A stretch of DNA of 64,000 nt from CALDTK01 sp965215115 (GTDB lineage Bacteria; Bacteroidota; Bacteroidia; Chitinophagales; Saprospiraceae), in the NCBI GenBank assembly GCA_965215115.1, contig OZ244050.1, forward strand, positions 4,960,001-5,024,000, read 5' to 3'. Positions 55,443 through 63,862 of this stretch are shown one piece after another. The translations under genes and the position numbers were made by a program. Positions within the stretch are counted from its first letter, which is position 1, and each line of letters opens with the position of its first letter. Below the pieces are notes generated by a model. That model was not told the origin of the DNA, ran no database searches, and was given only the letters and a program-made list of their open reading frames with translations.

Positions 55443-56025
55443 GGCGGGCGTTCGACGAGCTCTGCTCGTGCCCGCTACACGCCTATCGGCAATCCGGCGG
55501 CGGGCGTTCGACGAGCTCTGCTCGTGCCCGCTACACAGCTATCGGCAATCCGGCGGCGGGCGTTCGACGAGCTCTGCTCGCGCCCGCTACACGCCTATAG
55601 GCAATCAGGCGGCGGGCGTTAGACGAGCTCCGCTCGCGCCCGCTACACGCCTATCGGCAATCCGGCGGTGGGCGCGCGAGCAGAGCTCGTCTAACGCGCC
55701 CGCGCTCCAGGCGGGCGTTCGACGAGCTCTGCTCGCGCCCGCTACACGCCTATCGGCAATCCGGCGGCGGGCGTTCTATAGGCAAGCAGGCGGTGGACGC
55801 GCGAGCAGAGCTCGTCTAACGCGCCCGCGCTCCAGGCGGGCGTTCGACGAGCTCTGCTCGCGCCCGCTACACGCCTATCGGCAATCCGGCGGTGGGCGCG
55901 CGAGCAGAGCTCGTCTAACGCGCCCGCGCTCCAGGCGGGCGTTCGACGAGCTCTGCTCGTGCCCGCTACACGCCTATCGGCAATCAGGCAGTCGGCGCGC
56001 GAGCAGAGCTCGTCTAACGCGCCCT
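55443..56025. repeat. 56-bp tandem repeat array with interspersed inverted units
   Basis: Forward units begin at 55443, 55499, 55555, 55611 (exact 56-base period), then 55710, 55835 and 55934. Each contains GGCGGGCGTTCGACGAGC-TCT-GCTCG, an imperfect hairpin, followed by a CTACACGCCTATCGGCAATC segment. From 55667 on, four units carry the opposite reading (GCGCGAGCAGAGCTCGTCTAACGCGCCC). The 738-base gap between crtI and the rhodanese gene holds nothing else. An open frame across it (55372-56328) only translates the repeat and is not a gene. Confidence 0.9.
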
Positions 56026-56034
56026 CGGAAGGCT

Positions 56035-56427
56035 TCAGCCTTTCTTCAGCCCCCTATACCCGCCCTCCAAATCCACCACCCGCACGAAGCCCAGCGAGTC
56101 CAAAATCTCCGCCGCCCGCCCACTCCGCCCCCCGGCCTGGCAGTACACGAACACCGGGCGGTCACGCTCGAGCTGTCCTACGTTTTGCCGAAAGGCGGCC
56201 GAACGAAAGTCCATCGGTACCGCCCCGTCGATCATGCCCCCGGCCTGCTCGCCGGCGGTGCGGCAGTCGATCAGGTAGGCGTCCGGGCGCTGGGCGTACT
56301 GCGCGAGGAAGGTCTCGCCGTCGAGTAGCTCTACCCGACTGCTCACCAAGGTGTCGGATTGCGCGGCACAGGCCTGCGCGGCGATGCAGAGCGCGCCGGC
56401 GAAGGCGAGGTAAATTACTTTCGTCAT
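56035..56427 (-). CDS. Secreted rhodanese-domain protein
   Basis: 130 residues from the ATG at 56427, which gives a signal peptide (VIYLAFAGALCIAAQACAAQ) and lies 4 bases after a -7 box. Single rhodanese domain: YLIDCRTAGEQAGGMIDGAVPMDF, active Cys in VYCQAGGRSGRAAEIL, VVDLEGGYRGLKK. Periplasmic sulfurtransferase or persulfide carrier. A minihairpin copy encodes AAFRQN. Confidence 0.87.
   Translation of the reverse strand: MTKVIYLAFAGALCIAAQACAAQSDTLVSSRVELLDGETFLAQYAQRPDAYLIDCRTAGEQAGGMIDGAVPMDFRSAAFRQNVGQLERDRPVFVYCQAGGRSGRAAEILDSLGFVRVVDLEGGYRGLKKG
56183..56196 (+). repeat. TTTT-minihairpin repeat, copy 41
   Basis: Stem GCC/GGC, loop GAAA. In the rhodanese gene, antisense. Confidence 0.9.
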
Positions 56428-56431
56428 TGGA

Positions 56432-56439
56432 TAAAGGTA
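56432..56439 (-). promoter_or_regulatory. -7 box (TACCTTTA) of the rhodanese gene
   Basis: Followed by TCCA and the ATG at 56427; one base from a perfect TAnnTTTG. Confidence 0.55.
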
Positions 56440-56461
56440 GCCGAGCGCGCCACAAAACGAC

Positions 56462-56492
56462 ACAGCCCCCCGGTGCAAGACCGGGAGGCTGT
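56462..56492 (-). terminator. Terminator of rpsA
   Basis: Long hairpin (ACAGCC(T)CCCGGT pairs with ACCGGG(G)GGCTGT, loop CTTGC), 42 bases after the rpsA stop, followed on the minus strand by GTCGTTTTG. It overlaps the region just upstream of the rhodanese promoter. Confidence 0.75.
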
Positions 56493-56533
56493 CCGTAACG
56501 GCTGCGGGTCGGCGGCCAGAGAAAGAATATAGC

Positions 56534-58534
56534 CTAGGCGCCCTTCTCCTCGTCGGCGTTGGCGTCGTCGTCGCTGTTCTCCGTGCCGATCTGCTGGCGC
56601 AGTTGCGAGAGGACGTCGAGGTCGCCGAGGGTGGCGCGCTCGACGGACTGCTGCGTGCGGCGCACCGTGCGGCGAACGTCCTCCTGCTCCTCGCGCTCGA
56701 CCTTGCGCTCCTCGTCGCGGGCCTCGCGCTTCATCGAGTCGACGACGCGCGAGTGCGAGACCATGATGCGCTTGTCGTCGCGGTTGAACTCGACGACCTT
56801 GACCGTGAGCACCTCGTCGACCTCGGCGATCGAGCCGTCTTCCTTGCGCATGTGCTTGAGGGGCGAGAACGCCTCCAGGCCGTACGGCATCTGCAGGATC
56901 GCGACGCGGTCGTCCTTGCGGATGACGGTGGCCTCGTGGAAGGACCCTTCCGGGAAAACTTGCGCGAACGTGTCCCACGGGTTCTCCTCGAGTTGCTTGA
57001 CCCCGAGCGAGATCTTGCGGTTGTCGCCGTCGATGTTGAGCACCTGCACGTCGAGCTCGGCGCCGACCTTGGTGAACTCCGACGGGTGGTTGAAGCGCTT
57101 GGTCCAGCTGAGGTCCGAGATGTGGACCATGCCGCCGATCCCCTCCTCGAGCTCGACGAAGACGCCGTAGGGGGTGAGGTTCTTGACGGTGACGTGGTGG
57201 CGCGACCCCTCGGGGTAGTGGGTGTAGACCCGCTCCCACGGATCTTCCTGGAGCTGCTTGATCGACAGCGACATCTTGCGCTCGTCCATGTCGATCCCGA
57301 CGACCTTCGCGCGCACGGTCTGGTCGACGTTGAAGTAGTCGCGGGCGTTGACGGGCTGGTTCGACCAGGTCACCTCCGAGATGTGGATCAGGCCCTCGAC
57401 CCCGGGCTTGATCTCCAAGAAGGCACCGTAGTCTTCGATGTTGACGATCCGCCCCTCGACCTCGGAGCCCTCCGAGATCTCGTCGGTGATCGTGTCCCAC
57501 GGGTGCGGGTGGAGCTGCTTGAGGCCGAGCGAGATGCGCTTCTTGTTCTCGTCGAAGTCGAGCACGGCCACGTTGAGCTTGTCGCCCACCTCGAGGATCT
57601 CGCTCGGGTGCTTGATGCGGCCCCAGCTGATGTCCGTGATGTAGAGTAGGCCGTCGACGCCCCCGAGGTCGAGGAAGGCCCCGAAGTCGGTGATGTTCTT
57701 GACGATCCCCTCGAGCACCTGGCCCTTCTCGAGGCTCGCGATGATGGCCTCGCGCTGCTCGGCGAGGTCCGACTCGATGAGGGCCTTGTGGGAGACCACG
57801 GCATTCTTGATGGATTCGTTGATCTTGACGACCTTGAACTCCATCGTGCGACCGACGTAGGCGTCGAAGTCGGTGACGGTCTTGATGTCGATCTGCGAAC
57901 CCGGCAGGAAGGTCTCCAGGCCGCCGGCGTCGACGATGAGGCCGCCCTTGGTCTTCGAGGCGACGGTACCCGTGATGATGGTCCCGTTCTGGTACGAGTC
58001 CACGATCCGGTCCCACGCGCGGAGCAGCTTGGCCTTGCGGCGGCTGAGCACGAGTTGGCCGCGGTCGTCCTCGAGCTCCTCGACGTACACCTCGACGGTG
58101 TCACCGATCGTGAGGTTGGGTTGGTCGCGGAACTCCGAGCGGCCCACGAGGCCGTCGGATTTGTAGTTGATGTCGAGCACGAAGTCGCCGGCCTGCTCGG
58201 CCTTGATGACGCCCTTGATGATCTCGAACTCCTGCACGGCGGTCAGCGAGCCGTCTACCTCCTGGATCATCGAGGCGCGCTCGGTGTTGGTGTAGCGGTT
58301 GGAGGCCTTGTTGCCGAGCTCCCAGTTGAAATCGTCGTGCGCGTGCTCGGCGGTGTCTTCCTCCTCGAAGAGGTTGATGTCCTCGGTGTCGTCGTCCTCC
58401 TCCTCGTCGGGGGTGCTGTCCTCCTCGACCATGACGGTGCGCCTGCGGATGGACTTGTCCTCCTGCTCCTCGACGAGCATGACGCCGGAATCCTTCTTGT
58501 CTTCGCCCTCTGGGCTGATGGTATCTCCTGCCAT
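56534..58534 (-). CDS. rpsA: 30S ribosomal protein S1
   Basis: 666 residues, acidic N-terminal extension (about 1-85, DEEEDDDTEDINLFEEEDT) followed by six S1/OB repeats (for example GTVASKTKGGLIVDAGGLETFLPGSQ, GIVKNITDFGAFLDLGGVDGLLYITDISWGRI, VKNLTPYGVFVELEEGIGGMVHISDLSWT) and a charged C-terminus. Binds mRNA and helps start translation, especially without Shine-Dalgarno pairing, which matters here because the 16S end lacks CCUCC. The mRNA leader is about 85 bases and contains one minihairpin copy. Confidence 0.95.
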   Translation of the reverse strand: MAGDTISPEGEDKKDSGVMLVEEQEDKSIRRRTVMVEEDSTPDEEEDDDTEDINLFEEEDTAEHAHDDFNWELGNKASNRYTNTERASMIQEVDGSLTAVQEFEIIKGVIKAEQAGDFVLDINYKSDGLVGRSEFRDQPNLTIGDTVEVYVEELEDDRGQLVLSRRKAKLLRAWDRIVDSYQNGTIITGTVASKTKGGLIVDAGGLETFLPGSQIDIKTVTDFDAYVGRTMEFKVVKINESIKNAVVSHKALIESDLAEQREAIIASLEKGQVLEGIVKNITDFGAFLDLGGVDGLLYITDISWGRIKHPSEILEVGDKLNVAVLDFDENKKRISLGLKQLHPHPWDTITDEISEGSEVEGRIVNIEDYGAFLEIKPGVEGLIHISEVTWSNQPVNARDYFNVDQTVRAKVVGIDMDERKMSLSIKQLQEDPWERVYTHYPEGSRHHVTVKNLTPYGVFVELEEGIGGMVHISDLSWTKRFNHPSEFTKVGAELDVQVLNIDGDNRKISLGVKQLEENPWDTFAQVFPEGSFHEATVIRKDDRVAILQMPYGLEAFSPLKHMRKEDGSIAEVDEVLTVKVVEFNRDDKRIMVSHSRVVDSMKREARDEERKVEREEQEDVRRTVRRTQQSVERATLGDLDVLSQLRQQIGTENSDDDANADEEKGA
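56946..56959 (-). repeat. TTTT-minihairpin repeat, copy 42
   Basis: Compensated stem CCC/GGG, loop GGAA. In rpsA, sense. Confidence 0.7.
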
Positions 58535-58583
58535 GACAGTAGATGGGTTTGTAGGGTCCGGGCGGCCTGCACAGGTCTAGTGC

Positions 58584-58597
58584 GGCTTTCGCCAAAA
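58584..58597 (-). repeat. TTTT-minihairpin repeat, copy 43
   Basis: Consensus. In the predicted rpsA mRNA leader, sense. Confidence 0.9.
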
Positions 58598-58621
58598 CCC
58601 GAGGTTATTGTTTTCGGGGCG

Positions 58622-58629
58622 CAAAGGTA
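58622..58629 (-). promoter_or_regulatory. -7 box of rpsA (TACCTTTG)
   Basis: Perfect TAnnTTTG, 87 bases before the rpsA ATG. The transcript would begin with a leader containing the minihairpin copy at 58584-58597. Confidence 0.65.
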
Positions 58630-58851
58630 CGCGGGGGGATTGGTATGAGTTGGGAGGAAATTTGAGTCGGCGGCCCGGGGTGCGGAGTCGCCGGCCCGGC
58701 GTCGGTCGCTGCGCTCCGCGACGCCAATCCGGCTAGCGCAGGACGCGGACCTCACGGCCCGCTGAGTCCGGCATCCATGAGGCGCAGCCGGTCTCCATGC
58801 TAAAACTCCCCTTCCCTTGCGTTAGATTGCACCGCCACCAAACAAACTTCC

Positions 58852-60525
58852 GTGCAGACGAATACGACTACCCCGCAGCCCTGGCTCGCGAACTACCCCA
58901 AGGGGGTACCCGCGCAAATCGACTACGCGACCCATCCGACCCTGATCGACCTGGTCGAGGAGGCGCTGAAGGAGTTCAGCGGGCGAAAAGCCTTCACGCT
59001 AATGGGCAAGTCGCTTACCTACAAAGAGATCGACGACCAGTCGACGGCGTTCGGGGCGTACCTGCAGAGCCGCGGCCTGGAGCCGGGCGACCGCCTGGCG
59101 ATCATGTCGCCCAACTTGCTGCAGTACCCGATCGCCCTGTTCGGGGCCTTCAAGGCGGGAATCATCGTGGTCAACACCAACCCGCTGTACACGCCGCGGG
59201 AGATGCAACACCAGTTCAACGACTCGGGCGCCAAGGCGATCCTCATCTCGGAGACCTGCGCACACAACCTCGAGAAGATCCTGCCGGACACCTCGATCAA
59301 GGTAGTCATCACGACGAGCGTCGGGGAGTTGCTGGGCTTCAAGGGGAAGCTGGTCAACTTCGCGGTACGCAACGTCAAGAAGTTGGTGCCGAAGTACAAC
59401 CTCCCCAACGCAGTGGTCTTCAAGGAGGCCGTCGAGGGGGGACGGAAGTTTCAGCTCAAGCGACACGCGGGCAAGCCAGAGGACACGATCGTCTTGCAGT
59501 ACACGGGCGGGACCACCGGCGTCAGCAAGGGCGCCATGCTCACCAACGCCAACCTCCAGGCCAACGCCCTCCAGGTCAAGGCGTGGATGGGGCCGACGCT
59601 CGGCGGGGAGACCAATCTCACCGTGCTGTGCCCGCTGCCGCTCTACCACATCTTCGCCTTCACGTGCAACTGCGTCACGATGGCGCTCTTCGGCGCCGAG
59701 CAGGTGCTGATCGTCAACCCGCGCGACCTGTCCACCGTCGTCGACGCCTTCAACAAGCAGCCGATCACCGCGATGACCGGGATCAACACGCTCTTCAACG
59801 CGCTGGCCAACTCCGAGGAGTTCGCCAAGGCCGACACCTCCCACATGAAGCTCGCCTTCGCCGGCGGCATGGCGCTGCAGAACTCGGTCGCGGACCGCTT
59901 CAAGAAAGTCACCGGCTGCACGGTGATCGAGGGCTACGGCATGACGGAGTCGAGTCCGGTGGCCACGACGAACCCCCTCGACGGCAGTCACCAGCAGGGC
60001 ACCATCGGGCTGCCCATCTCGGACACGATCATGCGCGTGGTCGACGAGAGCGGCGCCCCCGTGGACCACGGCGTCGTCGGCGAGCTACAGATCAAGGGCC
60101 CGCAGGTGATGGCCGGCTACTACAACCGCCCCGACGAGACGGCCAAGACCCTCACAGCCGACGGCTGGCTCTCGACCGGGGACATGGCCACGATGTCGGA
60201 CAAGGGCTTCTTCTCGATCGTCGATCGCAAGAAGGACATGGTCCTGGTGTCGGGCTTCAACGTCTACCCCAACGAGGTCGAGGACGTGATCGCGTCCCAT
60301 CCGAAGGTCCTCGAGTGCGCCGTGATCGGCGTCCCGGACGAGAGCTCCGGCGAGGTGGTGAAGGCCTTCGTGGTCCGCAAGGACAAGTCCCTCACCGAGG
60401 ACGAGCTGGTCGCGCACTGTAAGGAGAGTCTCACGGGCTACAAGCGCCCCAAAGCGTACGAGTGGCGCGACGAGCTACCGAAGAGCAACGTCGGGAAGAT
60501 CTTGCGGAAGGACCTGCGGGCGTGA
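58852..60525 (+). CDS. fadD: Long-chain acyl-CoA synthetase
   Basis: 557 residues, GTG start. ATP-dependent activation of fatty acids to acyl-CoA. AMP-binding motif YTGGTTGVSKGAMLTNANL (about 218-236), GYGMTESSPV (about 360), GWLSTGDMA and the C-terminal catalytic Lys in PKSNVGKILRKDLR. Stop overlaps the GTG of the GH97 gene (GTGA). Confidence 0.92.
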   Translation: MQTNTTTPQPWLANYPKGVPAQIDYATHPTLIDLVEEALKEFSGRKAFTLMGKSLTYKEIDDQSTAFGAYLQSRGLEPGDRLAIMSPNLLQYPIALFGAFKAGIIVVNTNPLYTPREMQHQFNDSGAKAILISETCAHNLEKILPDTSIKVVITTSVGELLGFKGKLVNFAVRNVKKLVPKYNLPNAVVFKEAVEGGRKFQLKRHAGKPEDTIVLQYTGGTTGVSKGAMLTNANLQANALQVKAWMGPTLGGETNLTVLCPLPLYHIFAFTCNCVTMALFGAEQVLIVNPRDLSTVVDAFNKQPITAMTGINTLFNALANSEEFAKADTSHMKLAFAGGMALQNSVADRFKKVTGCTVIEGYGMTESSPVATTNPLDGSHQQGTIGLPISDTIMRVVDESGAPVDHGVVGELQIKGPQVMAGYYNRPDETAKTLTADGWLSTGDMATMSDKGFFSIVDRKKDMVLVSGFNVYPNEVEDVIASHPKVLECAVIGVPDESSGEVVKAFVVRKDKSLTEDELVAHCKESLTGYKRPKAYEWRDELPKSNVGKILRKDLRA

Positions 60526-62456
60526 GGCCCTACGTAGTGGCGCTAGGCTCCGCGCTGGTGCTGTGTTTGGCGGCGGCTTGCGCCAAAACCGAGGACGCGC
60601 CAATCAGACAGGCGGACTTGGTCTCCCCGGGGTCGACGCTGGTGGCTTCCGTGAGGCTCGACGGGGCCGGCGGACTGACCTACCGCATCGGCACCGCGAC
60701 GGACACGCAGTTCTACATGCGGCCGTCCCCAATCGGGATCGCGCTCTACGGTGCCGACTTCACGGACTCGCTGGCGGTGGTCGCCGTCGACGAGACCGAC
60801 GCACGCAGCGCCTACACCCTCACCACCGGCAAGCAGACCGCGGTCGACAAACCCTACCGAGGCCTCAGCCTGAAGCTACGCAACGCCCACGCGCAGGAGG
60901 CCACGCTCGAGACCCGGCTCTACGAGGATGGCTTCGCCTACCGCTACCGTTTCGACGATCTGGACATCGACAGCCTCGTCGTCACACAGGAGCGCGCGGC
61001 GTTCGTTTTGCCGCAAGGCCTCACGGCGTGGCGCCAGGACTACGACACCGTCACGACGTATTCCCCCGGCTACGAGCAGTACTGGGACGCGGTGCCCGCC
61101 GAGCAGGTTGGGCCCAGCGACCGCGGTTACGTGCTGCCGCTCTACGCCACGGGGGCCGACCGCCACCTCCTCATCCACGAGTCCGGCCTCGTGGACCAGT
61201 ACTACGCCTCGCACCTGCGCAACGAAGGTCCGACCTACCGCCTCGTCCCGCCCCTGGAACAGGAGGCGAATGGCCTGTACGACACCGTGGCGCGGCTCGG
61301 GGACAAGCGCTACACGCCCTGGCGGATCATCGTCGCCGGCGCCACCCCGCAGACCGTGCTCGCGACGACCCTCGTCACCGACCTCGCGCCCCCCCGGGCC
61401 GACGGTGATTTTGGCTGGGTCGAGCCCGGCCGCGCGGCCTGGAGTTGGTGGAGCGACTGGGACAGCCCGCAGGACTACCGCAAGCAAGTGCGTTTCGTCG
61501 ACTTCGCCGCCGAGCAGGGCTGGGGGTACGTCCTCGTCGACGCCAACTGGGAGCGGATGCGCGGCGGGGACGTGACGCAGCTGGCGGCTTACGCCAAAAC
61601 CAAGGGCGTCGGCCTGCTGCTGTGGTACAACTCCGGGGGCCCGCACAACGACGTACCCGAGGGCCCGCGCGACTTCATGCACCTGGCCGAACCGCGGCGG
61701 CGGGAGTTCGCTCGGATCGCGGCGATGGGGGTGGCCGGCGTGAAGGTGGACTTCTTCCAGAGCGACAAGCAAGGCGTGGTGCGGCAGTACAGCGAGATCC
61801 TGGCCGACGCGGCCGAGGCCAGGCTACTCGTCAACTTCCACGGCTGTACCGCCCCGCGGGGCTGGCAGCGCACGTGGCCGAACCTCGTGACTATGGAGGC
61901 GGTGGTGGGGGCGGAGAGCTACCAGTTCAAGGCCACCTTCCCGACGCGCACCCCGGCGCAGCATACCGTCTTGCCCCTCACGCGTAACGCCGTGGGCCCC
62001 ATGGACTTCACGCCGGTCACGTTCACGGACCGCAAGTACCCGCACGCGACCACGCAGGCGCACGAGTTGGCGCTACCGATCCTCTTCGAATCAGGCATCG
62101 TGCACTACGCCGACGACGTCGATCAGTACCGAGCCCTGCCCGAGGAAGTCCAGCGCTACCTAGCGACCGTGCCGACGGTATGGGACGGAGTGCGCTACCT
62201 CGGAGGTGAGCCGGGCAAGTGGCTGGCGCTGGAGCGGACCAAAGGCGACCAGCGGTACATCGCCGTCGTCAACGGTACGGCCGAGGAGATGACCGTGCCG
62301 CTCGAGCTGCCCGCAAGCGATTCGCAACAGACACCTTGGGTTACCTTCCGTGACGCACCCGAGCTAGAGGTAGTCGTGGTCGATGAGGCCTTGCCCACGG
62401 AAATCGTCCTTCGGCCGTACGGTGGCTATGTGGCCTTTCAATCCCTAGCGGACTAA
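60522..62456 (+). CDS. Glycoside hydrolase family 97 lipoprotein
   Basis: 644 residues from the GTG at 60522, which overlaps the fadD stop. Lipobox ALVLCLAAAC. N-terminal beta-sandwich (to about 300), barrel with AWSWWSDWDSPQDYRKQVRFVDFAAEQGWGYVLVDANWE, GVAGVKVDFFQSDKQ, the family-typical NFHGCTAPRGWQRTWPNLVTMEAVVGAE, then a C-terminal beta domain. GH97 enzymes are periplasmic or outer-membrane alpha-glucosidases or alpha-galactosidases; which one cannot be decided from motifs alone. Three minihairpin copies. Confidence 0.9.
   Translation: MRPYVVALGSALVLCLAAACAKTEDAPIRQADLVSPGSTLVASVRLDGAGGLTYRIGTATDTQFYMRPSPIGIALYGADFTDSLAVVAVDETDARSAYTLTTGKQTAVDKPYRGLSLKLRNAHAQEATLETRLYEDGFAYRYRFDDLDIDSLVVTQERAAFVLPQGLTAWRQDYDTVTTYSPGYEQYWDAVPAEQVGPSDRGYVLPLYATGADRHLLIHESGLVDQYYASHLRNEGPTYRLVPPLEQEANGLYDTVARLGDKRYTPWRIIVAGATPQTVLATTLVTDLAPPRADGDFGWVEPGRAAWSWWSDWDSPQDYRKQVRFVDFAAEQGWGYVLVDANWERMRGGDVTQLAAYAKTKGVGLLLWYNSGGPHNDVPEGPRDFMHLAEPRRREFARIAAMGVAGVKVDFFQSDKQGVVRQYSEILADAAEARLLVNFHGCTAPRGWQRTWPNLVTMEAVVGAESYQFKATFPTRTPAQHTVLPLTRNAVGPMDFTPVTFTDRKYPHATTQAHELALPILFESGIVHYADDVDQYRALPEEVQRYLATVPTVWDGVRYLGGEPGKWLALERTKGDQRYIAVVNGTAEEMTVPLELPASDSQQTPWVTFRDAPELEVVVVDEALPTEIVLRPYGGYVAFQSLAD
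60575..60588 (-). repeat. TTTT-minihairpin repeat, copy 44
   Basis: Stem GGC/GCC, loop GCAA. At the lipobox codons of the GH97 gene, antisense. Confidence 0.85.
61006..61019 (+). repeat. TTTT-minihairpin repeat, copy 45
   Basis: Stem GCC/GGC, loop GCAA. In the GH97 gene, sense. Confidence 0.85.
61586..61599 (-). repeat. TTTT-minihairpin repeat, copy 46
   Basis: Stem GGC/GCC, loop GTAA. In the GH97 gene, antisense. Confidence 0.85.
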
Positions 62457-62480
62457 GCAAACGAACACGGCTGCACACAC

Positions 62481-62508
62481 CGCTCGTCGCGCGTCCCTAT
62501 CGCGAGCG
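62481..62508. terminator. Weak hairpin between convergent GH97 and hddC genes
   Basis: CGCTCG ... CGAGCG inverted repeat with a 16-base loop between two converging genes; no T tract. Confidence 0.3.
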
Positions 62509-62527
62509 AAGCAGCGTCGGCGCCGTT

Positions 62528-63256
62528 CTACCCCCGCTCCGCGAAGTACGTCTGCGCTCTTGCGTAGTCCTCCGGGACGCCGATGTCAATGAAGTAGCCC
62601 GTGAGCGGGACGCCTTGCAGGTGCAGTTTGTCCGTGTGCTGTTCGAAGAAGTCTTTTTCGATGGAGAAGCGGCCGCTGAGTCCGGCTTTCGCCAAAACGA
62701 GAGGGCTCATGAGGTACACCCCGGCGTTGATGAACCCGACCGAGCCCGGGGTCTTCTCCGAGAAGCCCGTGATCCGGTCGTGGCTGTCCATCGCGACCAG
62801 TCCGTAGCGCCCGGCGTCGTGAACGTCGTGGAGCGCGAGACTCACGTCGGCCTTTGCGGTGAGGTGGGTTTTGGCGAAAGCCCTCAGGTCACACTCGAAG
62901 TAAGTGTCGCCGTTGACGACGAACGCGGCCTGGGTCGCCTCGGCCGGCGGGAGCTGATCGAAGGCATGCAGGATGGCGCCACCGGTCCCGAGCGGCTCGG
63001 TCTCGTGGCTGTAGACCAGGCTCATGCCCTCGTGGCTGTTGCCGAGCGTCTGCTCTACTTGGTGCCCGAGGTGACCGACGGCCAGCACGACGCGTTCGAT
63101 CTCATGCTCGGCGAGCCAGTCCAGCACGTAGGTCACGAAGGGTCGGTCCCCGACGGGCGCCATGGGCTTGGCGACATCCTTGACGACGGATCGGAGGCGG
63201 GTCCCGAGGCCCCCGGCGAGGACGACGGCGGTGGTCGGGAAGAAATCGGCGGGCAT
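62528..63256 (-). CDS. hddC: Heptose-1-phosphate nucleotidyltransferase (HddC-like)
   Basis: 242 residues. NTP-transferase motif VVLAGGLGTRLRSVVKDVAKPMAPVGDRPF, then GTGGAILHAF, VVNGDTYFECD and FINAGVYLMSP. Follows gmhA by 6 bases, so the operon probably makes GDP-D-glycero-alpha-D-manno-heptose; the kinase and phosphatase are not in view. Two minihairpin copies in opposite orientation, one encoding VLAKAG and the other AFAKTH. Confidence 0.82.
   Translation of the reverse strand: MPADFFPTTAVVLAGGLGTRLRSVVKDVAKPMAPVGDRPFVTYVLDWLAEHEIERVVLAVGHLGHQVEQTLGNSHEGMSLVYSHETEPLGTGGAILHAFDQLPPAEATQAAFVVNGDTYFECDLRAFAKTHLTAKADVSLALHDVHDAGRYGLVAMDSHDRITGFSEKTPGSVGFINAGVYLMSPLVLAKAGLSGRFSIEKDFFEQHTDKLHLQGVPLTGYFIDIGVPEDYARAQTYFAERG
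62684..62697 (-). repeat. TTTT-minihairpin repeat, copy 47
   Basis: Consensus. In hddC, sense. Confidence 0.9.
62869..62882 (+). repeat. TTTT-minihairpin repeat, copy 48
   Basis: Consensus. In hddC, antisense. Confidence 0.9.
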
Positions 63257-63262
63257 AGTGGA

Positions 63263-63850
63263 CTATTTACGAGGAAACAGGGTGGCTTCCACGATTTCGC
63301 AAACGCAATGTCCGAGCAACATGTGCACTTCCTGGATGCGGGGCGTGTCGGCACTCGGGATATTGATGACCAGGTCGACGAGTGCGTCGAGGCCGGGCGT
63401 GGAGGCCCCCGTGAAGCAGACCGTCCGCGCGCCGAGCTCCCGCGCCACCGCGAAGGCCGTGAGGACGTTGGTGGACTTGCCGGAGGTCGTCAGGCCGATC
63501 AGGAGGTCGCCGGGGCGCAGTTGCGCGCGGGCGAGGCGCGCGAAGACCTGGTCGTAGCCGTAGTCGTTGCCGACGGCCGTGAGGTAGCTCGTGTTGACGT
63601 GCAGCGCCTCGGAGCGCAGGGGCGGGCGGTCGTAGTAGAAGCGGCCGGTGAGCTCGGCGCTGAGGTGTTGCGCGTCCGCGGCCGAGCCCCCGTTGCCGCA
63701 CCAGAGCACCGTGCCGTCGGCGCGCAGGGCCTCGACGCACCAGTCGGCGGTTTTGGCGACAGCCGCAAGAAGGTCCTCCTCGGAGAGTACGGCCTGCTTG
63801 AGGGCGATGGCGCTGGCCACGCGCTGGGCGATCAGGGTAGGGTTGTCCAC
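63263..63850 (-). CDS. gmhA: Phosphoheptose isomerase
   Basis: 195 residues, GTG start 4 bases after a -7 box. SIS-domain sedoheptulose-7-phosphate isomerase: LWCGNGGSAADAQHLSAELTGRF (about 49-71), LIGLTTSGKSTNVLTAF (about 115) and IQEVHMLLGHCVCEIVE at the C-terminus. First step of heptose synthesis, paired with hddC. A minihairpin copy encodes AAVAKTAD. Confidence 0.92.
   Translation of the reverse strand: MDNPTLIAQRVASAIALKQAVLSEEDLLAAVAKTADWCVEALRADGTVLWCGNGGSAADAQHLSAELTGRFYYDRPPLRSEALHVNTSYLTAVGNDYGYDQVFARLARAQLRPGDLLIGLTTSGKSTNVLTAFAVARELGARTVCFTGASTPGLDALVDLVINIPSADTPRIQEVHMLLGHCVCEIVEATLFPRK
63751..63764 (+). repeat. TTTT-minihairpin repeat, copy 49
   Basis: Stem GGC/GCC, loop GACA. 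In gmhA, antisense. Confidence 0.85.
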
Positions 63851-63854
63851 GGCG

Positions 63855-63862
63855 CCAAGGTA
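63855..63862 (-). promoter_or_regulatory. -7 box (TACCTTGG) of gmhA
   Basis: Followed by CGCC and the GTG at 63850, the same arrangement as at rnhA and the mutA-like gene. Confidence 0.45.

Larger units (their letters stand above)
58535..58851. other. Divergent promoter region rpsA / fadD
   Basis: 317 bases without a gene. Contains the rpsA promoter (58622-58629), one minihairpin copy (58584-58597), a GC-rich segment with the near-repeats cggcggcccgg and gtcgccggcccggcg, a small hairpin (58705-58722, GTCGC/GCGAC), and a weak fadD box (TAGATTGC, 58823-58830). Confidence 0.6.

Noticed and set aside
55443..56025. CRISPR array
   Set aside because: Units are directly abutting or inverted, with no unique spacers, and no cas genes are near.
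55372..56328. 318-residue open frame across the repeat array
   Set aside because: It translates the same DNA repeats in shifting frames, has arginine-rich repetitive sequence and no promoter or family resemblance.
61405..61418. TTTTGGCTGGGTCG as a minihairpin copy
   Set aside because: Begins like the consensus, but loop and 3' stem do not fit.
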